Assembly: GCA_963798195.1 (NCBI GenBank)
Contig: CAWCSF010000010.1
Coordinates: 496,001 to 560,000 of the forward strand
Reading direction: 5' to 3'
Source: CAVSRC01 sp963798195
Lineage (GTDB): Bacteria; Pseudomonadota; Alphaproteobacteria; Rhizobiales; Kaistiaceae
DNA length: 64,000 bases
This document shows, piece by piece, positions 58,237 to 64,000 of the stretch. The notes below the pieces were generated by a model. It worked only from the letters and a program-made list of their open reading frames with translations, was not told the DNA's origin and did not search any database. Position numbers and translations under genes: made by a program. Numbering within the stretch: position 1 is the first letter of the stretch; the number at the start of each line of letters is the position of its first letter.

Positions 58237-59517
58237 TCACATCAGCAGATTGGGAAGCAGCAGCACCGTCTGGGGCACCAGCGCCAGCGTCGTGATCAGC
58301 ACGGCCATGGCGATGATGAACGGCCACGACCAGCGGACGAACTCCGCAAAGCTGCACTTCATGATGCCGCACACCGTGTACATGATGACGCCGACGGGCG
58401 GCGTGTTGCCGCCGGACGTGATCAGAATCACCATCACCACGCCAACGTGCACCGGGTCGAAGCCCTGCGCGACCAGCGCCGGCAGGAGTAGAGGCGTCAG
58501 CAGCAGCACGTTGACCGTCGCCTCCATGATCATCCCGGCGAAGAACAGGATCATCAGGACGACGAGCAGCGTCAGGTAGCGGTGCCCGGCGAACTCGGTG
58601 AGGAAAGACGTGATTGCGGCCGGTGCCTGCTCGATCGTCACGGCGTGACCCAGCACCGCCGCCATGATGATGATGGTCATCACCATGCCGATATCGACCA
58701 CCGAGTGGTTGAGCGCCTCGACGAAGAGCTTCCACGTGATCTCGCGGTAGATGACGACGCCGACGAAGAGCGCGTACATCACGACTACGGCGCCGGCCTC
58801 GGTCGCCGTGAAGAACCCGAAGCGGAAACCGACCAGCAGGAAGATCGGGAAGATCAGCGCCCAGAAGCAGTCGATGAAGCTGGCGGCGAGTTCCCTGAAT
58901 GTTGGCGGCTTCGGCAGCTCCGGCACGTAGCCGCGGCGCTTCGCGATGAGCGACGTCACGGTCATCAGCGTCGCCGTCATCAGCAAGCCGGGCACGACGC
59001 CGCCGAGGAGCAGGCGGCCGATCGACACCTCGGCGATGAAGCCAAACAGGATCAGGCCGATGCTCGGCGGGATGGTCGAGGTGATGACCGACGAGAACGC
59101 AATGACGGTTGCGGCGAAACCCTTGTCGTAGCCCTTCGCCACCATGGCCGGTCCAAGGATGCGCGCTTCCATGGCAGCATCGGCGACGGCTGCGCCGGAG
59201 ATGCCCCCCATCAGCGCACTCAATGCGATTGCCACTTGCCCCAGACCGCCCGACATCCAGCCGGTGAGCAGGCGGGCGAAGCGCAGTAGCCGCTCGGTGA
59301 TGCCGCTGGTGTTCATCAGGTTGCCAGCCAGGATGAAGAACGGGACCGCCAGCAAGGGAAACGACTGCGTCGCGCCGTACATGCGCTGGATCGCCACCGT
59401 GATTGGCATGTAGTCGGTAAAGACGAACGTCGGGATGGTGGCGAGTGCCAGCGCAAAGGCGACCGGCACATTGATGAACAGGAAGACGAAAAACAGGACC
59501 GCGACGATTGTGAGCAT
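58237..59517 (-). CDS. TRAP transporter large permease (DctM family)
   Basis: 426 aa, about twelve TM helices. Characteristic sequences: PLLAVPFFILAGNLMNTSGITERLL (residues about 53-77, read in parts), GGISGAAVADAAMEARIL, PPSIGLILFGF and LLTPLLLPALVAQGFDPVHVG. It is the proton- or sodium-coupled channel subunit of a tripartite ATP-independent transporter. The stop of the small-permease gene overlaps its start (TGATG). A GTG one codon upstream is possible. Third gene of dctP-dctQ-dctM. Confidence 0.93.
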   Translation of the reverse strand: MLTIVAVLFFVFLFINVPVAFALALATIPTFVFTDYMPITVAIQRMYGATQSFPLLAVPFFILAGNLMNTSGITERLLRFARLLTGWMSGGLGQVAIALSALMGGISGAAVADAAMEARILGPAMVAKGYDKGFAATVIAFSSVITSTIPPSIGLILFGFIAEVSIGRLLLGGVVPGLLMTATLMTVTSLIAKRRGYVPELPKPPTFRELAASFIDCFWALIFPIFLLVGFRFGFFTATEAGAVVVMYALFVGVVIYREITWKLFVEALNHSVVDIGMVMTIIIMAAVLGHAVTIEQAPAAITSFLTEFAGHRYLTLLVVLMILFFAGMIMEATVNVLLLTPLLLPALVAQGFDPVHVGVVMVILITSGGNTPPVGVIMYTVCGIMKCSFAEFVRWSWPFIIAMAVLITTLALVPQTVLLLPNLLM

Positions 59518-60017
59518 CACATCACCTCGCGCGGACCGGTTTCACCCGGGGCCATGTGGCCCGAGACGCGGCGGACCAGCAGCTCGACGAGCGTGATCGA
59601 CATCAGTCCGAAGCCAACGGGCAGGGCGCCCGTCGCCCACGAGTAGGGAACACCGGTCATCGGCTGGGCGCGGATGCTCGTCATTGCGGCGAACGTCCAT
59701 GCATTGAAGAACAGCAGGACGAGCAGCCCGCCGATCAGAAGATAGATGATGACGTCGAGGACCAGCCGTGCCTGCCGCGGCAGCATATTGGCGAAGATGT
59801 CGACGCTGAAGTGGCCGCTGCGCTGAAGCGTCAGGTCACCGGCAAGCAGGGATACCCAGACGAACAGCATCTGGGCGACCTCATCGGACCAGAGCACCGG
59901 GTTTCCTGTGTAGCGTCCGACGGCGCCCGCGAAGACGGTGGTGACGAGGATCACAAGCAGCGTCGCGGCCACGAACCGCTCGACCCGGCGGAGTGTATTC
60001 AGAGCACGAATGAGCAT
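59517..60017 (-). CDS. TRAP transporter small permease (DctQ family)
   Basis: 166 aa, four TM helices; contains VLWSDEVAQMLFVWVSLLAG (read as VLWSDEVAQM and LFVWVSLLAG), the conserved DctQ segment. It forms a complex with the large permease, overlapping its gene. It lies 109 bp downstream of dctP, with a strong hairpin in between. ATG 60017. Confidence 0.92.
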   Translation of the reverse strand: MLIRALNTLRRVERFVAATLLVILVTTVFAGAVGRYTGNPVLWSDEVAQMLFVWVSLLAGDLTLQRSGHFSVDIFANMLPRQARLVLDVIIYLLIGGLLVLLFFNAWTFAAMTSIRAQPMTGVPYSWATGALPVGFGLMSITLVELLVRRVSGHMAPGETGPREVM

Positions 60018-60083
60018 GAGCGCGGCCCCGGGTCACGCGAGAAGATCAAGCGAAGGAAAGAGGTGCCGCCCGGCAAAAGAATT

Positions 60084-60115
60084 GGCCCCGCCGTCGGAGA
60101 CGTGACGACGGGGCC
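60084..60115 (-). terminator. intercistronic hairpin between dctP and dctQ
   Basis: Stem GGCCCCGTCGTC / GACGGCGGGGCC (one mismatch, loop 8 nt) on the minus strand, 11 nt after the dctP stop. There is only AATTCTTTT after it, so it may be a partial terminator or an RNA-stability hairpin, giving more dctP than dctQM mRNA. Confidence 0.6.
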
Positions 60116-60126
60116 AGTTTGGGAGT

Positions 60127-61095
60127 TCAGTTCATGATTTCCTTCTGGACCTGCGCGATCAGGTCCGTGAGGCCGAGCTCCTGGTAGACCGGCTTGACGG
60201 CCTCCTGGAACGGCTTCGTGTCGATGCGGTCGACCTTGGTACCGGCCTTCTCGATGTCGGCGAAGATCTTGTCGGCACCATCGACGTTCGCCTTGAGCGC
60301 TTCGGCGCCCCAGCGATCGGCCTCTTCCTTGACGATCTTCTGGTAATCCGCCGGGAGCGACTTCAGCCACTTGTCGGAAACCACCAGGCCGCTCATCAGG
60401 TAGATGTGCTCCGTGACGGTCACGTGGCTGACCACCTCATACAGCTTGGCGCCCCAGATGGCGGAAGGCTGCGCCTCGGCGCCGTCGATGACGCCGGTCT
60501 GGATGGACGGATAGACCTCGGCCCAGGCGAGCGGGGTGGGGACGGCGCCCATCGCCTTGATGGTGGCGATCCAAAGCGGCTGGCCGATAGTGCGCACGCG
60601 GATGCCATTCAGGTCGGCCGGCTTCGACACCGGGACCTTTGTCAGCATGTTGCGCGCGCCCTGGTACCACTTGAACGACAGGATGGTGAGGCCCGTCTTG
60701 GCCGACAGCTCGTCGTTCCACTTTGCGAAGGTCGGACCGCTGACAAATTTCGCCAGCTCGTCAACATTGTGGAAGGCGTACGGCGCGGCGAGCACGTTGA
60801 ATGCCGGCACGAACTGCCCGAAGCGCGATGCGTCACCGAAGGTGCCGACATTCGCGCCGGCCTGCGCCTGGTCGATCATGTCCTGCGTGTCACCGAGCTG
60901 CGAATTGGTGAAGATCTGCACCTCGACATCGCCCTTGGTGCGCTCTTCGATCGCCTTCTTCATGCCCTCGGTCGCGATGGCCAGCGGATCGCTTGCGGCC
61001 AGCACATGACCGATGCGTAGCGTGTATGTGGCGGCCTGCGCCCCCGTCGTGATCATGGCGGCAGCGGCCACCAGCAACAGTGCCTTGAACTTCAT
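60127..61095 (-). CDS. TRAP transporter substrate-binding protein (DctP family)
   Basis: 322 aa periplasmic solute receptor. Signal peptide ending TGAQAA (residue 21). Family landmarks: LRIGHVLAASDPLAIATEG, GDASRFGQFVPAFNVLAAP, LNGIRVRTIGQPLW with the carboxylate-binding Arg, and GAVPTPLAWAEVYPSIQTGVIDGAEAQPSA (read in parts). The Arg implies a carboxylic or sugar-acid ligand. First gene of the operon; divergent from the GntR regulator gene. ATG 61095 after GGGAGGAGAAAAC. Confidence 0.93.
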   Translation of the reverse strand: MKFKALLLVAAAAMITTGAQAATYTLRIGHVLAASDPLAIATEGMKKAIEERTKGDVEVQIFTNSQLGDTQDMIDQAQAGANVGTFGDASRFGQFVPAFNVLAAPYAFHNVDELAKFVSGPTFAKWNDELSAKTGLTILSFKWYQGARNMLTKVPVSKPADLNGIRVRTIGQPLWIATIKAMGAVPTPLAWAEVYPSIQTGVIDGAEAQPSAIWGAKLYEVVSHVTVTEHIYLMSGLVVSDKWLKSLPADYQKIVKEEADRWGAEALKANVDGADKIFADIEKAGTKVDRIDTKPFQEAVKPVYQELGLTDLIAQVQKEIMN

Positions 61096-61293
61096 GTTTT
61101 CTCCTCCCTGGAGATCGTGAAAACGATGGCCGTGGAGCCACCAAACGCGCCACCGACACAGCCAAAAGGAAGCGGAGCAGCGAATTTTGCTTTCTAATGC
61201 ACTAATATGGTAGCACCTTTGAGGTGGCTGTTGTCAACTGCGCCCGGTCGGGCGCAACTGCTTGCGAATGTCTTTGAGGTATTGAGTCGAGCG

Positions 61294-62076
61294 ATGAACC
61301 TGGATCGGCGCCGTTCGATTGCGGATCAGATCTACGAAGAACTGCGACGCATGATCGTCCAGTTCGAGCTGAAGCCCGGTGAGGTGCTGTCAGAGAAGAA
61401 TACGGCCGAACTGTTCAGGGTAAGCCGTACGCCAATTCGCGAGGCGCTGATGCGCATGTCCGAGCACGGCCTCGTCACGGTTGCTCCGCAATTCGGGACA
61501 TTCGTTGCTGCCATCGACCCGGACGAGGTTCGTCAGGCTCAATTCATGCGTGAGCACCTCGAGATCGCGATCGCCGTGCGGCTGTGCGCTATCCGGGGGC
61601 TCGACCTGTCTCCGGCGCGCAACCTGATCACGCAGCAGCGCGCGATCCTGCCGACAAGCAATTTCGCTGGCTTCACCGCGCTTGACGATGCGATGCACGC
61701 GTGGCTTTTCAGGATGGCCGGGATGGATCGGCTTTGGCTCGCAATCCACGCCAAGAAGGCGCATCTGGACCGTATCCGTTTCCTGCACGTCCCGGAGCCC
61801 GGGAAGATCGAAGAGGTGGCAAATCAGCATACGGCCATTCTCGATGCCATCGAGGCCGGGGACCGGCGCCTCACCGAGCGGAGGGTTCGCGAGCACGTCT
61901 CAGGCTCGCTGGTTTATCTCGACAAGTTGCTTGCGACCCGACCAGAGCTTTTTCAGCGGCCGCGGCTGTCCCGGTCGCGTCAGATGGGTGAGGGCGATGC
62001 CAACATCGCGCCGCCAGCGCCGCGCGACGCTCGCCCGGGCGTCGACATTGCACGTCGCCGGCAAGTTGAGCGTTAG
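61294..62076 (+). CDS. GntR family transcriptional regulator (FCD/FadR type)
   Basis: 260 aa. Winged HTH at about 5-75 (IADQIYEELRRMIVQFELKPGEVLSE read in parts, LFRVSRTPIREALMRM). The all-helical FCD ligand domain follows (REHLEIAIAVRLCAIRG, MHAWLFRMAGMDR, NQHTAILDAIEAGD, REHVSGS), with metal-type His. It is divergent from dctP and probably regulates the TRAP operon, the ligand being the transported acid. ATG 61294 (MNLDRRRSIADQ) chosen; 61207 would add 29 non-conserved residues. The 198-bp spacer includes TGCACTAATATGGTAGCA near 61199, a possible but weak operator. Confidence 0.9.
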   Translation: MNLDRRRSIADQIYEELRRMIVQFELKPGEVLSEKNTAELFRVSRTPIREALMRMSEHGLVTVAPQFGTFVAAIDPDEVRQAQFMREHLEIAIAVRLCAIRGLDLSPARNLITQQRAILPTSNFAGFTALDDAMHAWLFRMAGMDRLWLAIHAKKAHLDRIRFLHVPEPGKIEEVANQHTAILDAIEAGDRRLTERRVREHVSGSLVYLDKLLATRPELFQRPRLSRSRQMGEGDANIAPPAPRDARPGVDIARRRQVER

Positions 62077-62308
62077 CACGCCGGTGTGGCAAGACGCCGC
62101 CATGGCGTTTTTGCGAAGAAAGAATGGAGTAGTCTGCTTGCCGAGACGGAGCCGCGCCCGATATATGATGCGCGGGTTCGATCAGACGTGAAGTCTGCTG
62201 TGCCGGCTGTACTGGTCCTAGAGACATCAAAGCAAGGTTGATTTGGATCAAGCAGTCTAAAATCGAAGGTGTTTAGTTCAGTAAGCCCACCCCAAACGGG
62301 AGGAAGTC

Positions 62309-63346
62309 ATGAGGAAGATTCTGGTTGCCGCGCTTGCCGCGGCGGGTTTGGCGGCGTCGGCGAGCGTGTCACTCGCTCAGGTCGTCGTCGGTGTGTCTTG
62401 GAACAACTTCCAGGAAGAGCGCTGGAAAACCGATGAGGCAGCGATCAAGTCGGCGCTCGACGCCGGCGGTGCCAAATACATCTCGACCGACGCACAGTCG
62501 TCCGCGTCGAAGCAGCTTACCGACATCGAGAACCTGATCTCGCAGGGCGCGAATGTCCTGATCGTTCTCGCGCAGGATACCGACGCCATCCAGCCGGCCG
62601 TTCAGAAGGCGGTCGACGAGGGTATTCCGGTCATCGGTTACGACCGCCTGATCGAGAACCCGAAGGCGTTCTACATCACCTTCGACAACAAGCAGGTTGG
62701 CGTGCTCGAGGCAGAGCCGGTCTTCAAGCTCGTCCCGAAGGGCAACTACGTCTTCATCAAGGGCAATGCTGCCGACCCGAATGCGGACTTCGTGTTCTCC
62801 GGCCAGATGGAAGTCGTCGGCGCCGCGCTCAAGAGCGGCGACATCAAGAACGTCGGTGAGTCTTACACCGACAACTGGGACCCGGCGAACGCCCAGAAGG
62901 AGATGGAGCAGTTCCTGACCGTCAATAACAACAAGGTTGACGCGGTTCTCTCCGAGAACGACGGCATGGCCGGTGGTGTGGTCGCGGCGCTGGCGGCCCA
63001 GGGCCTTGCAGGTCAGGTGCCCGTGTCCGGACAGGACGGTGACCATGCCGCCCTGAACCGTATCGCCCTCGGCACCCAGACGGTGTCGGTCTGGAAGGAC
63101 GCACGCGCTCTCGGCAAGTCTGCCGGCGAGGTCGCGCTCGAACTCGCCAAGGGCACCGCGATGGACAAAGTCGCGGGCGCGGTCATGTTCGACGGCGGTC
63201 CGAAAAAGGTGAAAATGAACTCGCTGTTCCTGAAGCCGGTTCCGATCACCAAGGACAACCTCAACGTCGTGATCGACGCTGGCTGGATCACCAAGGACGA
63301 GGTCTGTCAGGGTGTGAAGCCCGGCATGGCCAAGGTCTGCGGCTAG
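62309..63346 (+). CDS. xylF: D-xylose ABC transporter substrate-binding protein
   Basis: 345 aa periplasmic xylose receptor. Signal peptide (ASASVSLAQ, cleavage about residue 23). Sequence VVVGVSWNNFQEERWKTDEAAIK, ALIVLAQDTDAIQPAV-like LIVLAQDTDAIQPAV, GYDRLIENPKAFYITFDNKQVG and SENDGMAGGVVAAL are XylF signatures (contrast with RbsB). C-terminal Cys pair (VCQG...KVCG). ATG preceded by CGGGAGGAAGTC. Together with xylH downstream and xylAB at the start of the window it forms a xylose import/catabolism set, although separated by 60 kb here. A 232-bp leader precedes it. Confidence 0.94.
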   Translation: MRKILVAALAAAGLAASASVSLAQVVVGVSWNNFQEERWKTDEAAIKSALDAGGAKYISTDAQSSASKQLTDIENLISQGANVLIVLAQDTDAIQPAVQKAVDEGIPVIGYDRLIENPKAFYITFDNKQVGVLEAEPVFKLVPKGNYVFIKGNAADPNADFVFSGQMEVVGAALKSGDIKNVGESYTDNWDPANAQKEMEQFLTVNNNKVDAVLSENDGMAGGVVAALAAQGLAGQVPVSGQDGDHAALNRIALGTQTVSVWKDARALGKSAGEVALELAKGTAMDKVAGAVMFDGGPKKVKMNSLFLKPVPITKDNLNVVIDAGWITKDEVCQGVKPGMAKVCG

Positions 63347-63363
63347 GCCTGACCTCCACATTG

Positions 63364-63392
63364 CCTGCGCCGCGCTTCACGCGCGGCGCAGG
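63364..63392 (+). terminator. intercistronic hairpin between xylF and xylH
   Basis: Perfect 12-bp stem CCTGCGCCGCGC / GCGCGGCGCAGG (63364-63375 with 63381-63392), loop TTCAC, then GATATTTGTC. No real U-tract, so likely a processing/stability hairpin or leaky terminator that keeps the receptor mRNA more abundant than the permease. Confidence 0.65.
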
Positions 63393-63429
63393 ATATTTGT
63401 CATCTCCAGGACGAAGGTGACGGACGCCC

Positions 63430-64000
63430 ATGGCTGAGGCCACCGGCACGCCCGATCGTGCGACGCTAAGCGGCCAGACGCCCCAGCGGACCGGCTTGGT
63501 CCGCAAATTCATGCAGGCGACGGAGATCGACGCCCGCATGCTGGGGATGATTGTCGCCCTGGCGATCGTGTGGATCGGATTCCACATCATGTCCGGCGGC
63601 GTCTTCCTGACGCCGCGCAATCTCTGGAACCTGTCGGTCCAGACCTCCGTCGTGGCGATCATGGCCACCGGAATGGTGCTGGTCATAGTTTCACGCAACA
63701 TCGACCTCTCGGTCGGCTCGCTGCTCGGCTTCCTGGCGATGATCATGGGGGCCCTTCAGACGGACATCCTTCCCCTCATGCTGGGCTTGGGGTTCGACTA
63801 TCCAGTGACATGGATTGTGGCTCTGGCTGCCGGAATCGTCGTCGGTGGCTTCATCGGCGGAATTCAGGGCTTCGTCATCGCCTATCTGGGCGTCCCCGCA
63901 TTCGTCGTGACGTTGGGTGGACTCCTGGTGTGGCGCGGAGCCGCCTGGTGGGTGGCGAGCGGCCGCACTCTGGCGCCGCTCGACTCGACGTTTCAGTTGA
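63430..64000 (+). CDS. xylH: xylose ABC transporter permease, 3' end outside window
   Basis: 190 codons visible, open to the window end with no stop. Starts MAEATGTPDRATLSGQTPQR. A first TM helix is at about 40-55 (MLGMIVALAIVWIGFHIM), and the permease signature VSRNIDLSVGSLLGFLAMIMG follows at about 97-117. Later are IGGIQGFVIAYLGVPAFVVTLGGLL (read in parts) and WWVASGRTL. These are features of the XylH/BPD_transp_2 (RbsC-like) family. It follows xylF by 83 nt across a hairpin. xylG, the ATPase, would be expected beyond the window. Confidence 0.9.
   Translation, partial: MAEATGTPDRATLSGQTPQRTGLVRKFMQATEIDARMLGMIVALAIVWIGFHIMSGGVFLTPRNLWNLSVQTSVVAIMATGMVLVIVSRNIDLSVGSLLGFLAMIMGALQTDILPLMLGLGFDYPVTWIVALAAGIVVGGFIGGIQGFVIAYLGVPAFVVTLGGLLVWRGAAWWVASGRTLAPLDSTFQL

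Noticed and set aside
1..64000. tRNA, rRNA, CRISPR arrays, insertion sequences, attachment sites
   Set aside because: No cloverleaf, ribosomal, spaced-repeat or transposase sequence was seen on either strand; a covariance-model scan could still find a missed small RNA.

Overview
The window is a high-GC, densely coded chromosomal stretch of an alphaproteobacterium, most likely a member of the Hyphomicrobiales (Rhizobiales). The strongest evidence is the complete PhyR-NepR-EcfG general stress module with HWE-family histidine kinases. Further support comes from two FATGUY-type single-domain response regulators, the xylA/xylB and xylF/xylH xylose genes, and the many DUFs typical of that order. 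I see no rRNA, tRNA, CRISPR array, insertion sequence or prophage.

Layout. 1-4.7 kb: end of xylB, then xylA, a sugar isomerase/epimerase-like TIM barrel and a Gfo/Idh/MocA dehydrogenase (sugar catabolism). 4.7-8.9 kb (minus): an ECF42-like sigma factor with SMP-30 and YCII/DGPF partners, a lipoprotein, a GFA-fold protein and a small membrane protein. 8.9-17.4 kb: putA coupled to a D-2-hydroxyacid dehydrogenase, adenine deaminase, and a minus-strand MFS / SET-domain / unknown-protein operon. 17.8-22.3 kb: two tandem CHASE4-like-GGDEF-EAL proteins.

22.4-38.4 kb is a general stress response (GSR) island: csbD, a low-affinity iron permease homologue, ecfG-nepR divergent from phyR, two FATGUY response regulators, a Crp/Fnr regulator, two HWE kinases, DUF3309 and DUF1328 mini membrane proteins, two PRC-barrel proteins, an SH3-domain protein, a DUF883-holin-AI-2E operon and a matrixin-like protease. 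EcfG-type promoter motifs (GGAAC-N16/17-CGTT) can be read directly in front of many of these genes, so the island appears to contain both the regulator and a good part of its regulon.

38.5-53 kb holds housekeeping and accessory genes: dusA, TauE/SafE, an aspartic protease, cobS/cobT, a sensor kinase, a uracil-DNA glycosylase, an Lrp regulator, a patatin, an AlkD-like protein, a beta-hydroxyacid dehydrogenase, Mrp, an MFS protein and a broken phosphotransferase gene. 52.3-55.9 kb is an iron-related cluster (PiuC-like hydroxylase divergent from imelysin and a di-heme protein). 55.9-62.1 kb is a ThuA/Gfo-Idh pair, a TRAP transporter and its GntR regulator. The window ends with xylF and the start of xylH.

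Four genes (xylB, putA, the 15-kb MFS gene, the 52-kb phosphotransferase) are interrupted by frameshifts. All five lesions are explained by a single extra base, most in short G/C runs, which looks more like a sequencing or assembly signature than gene decay.
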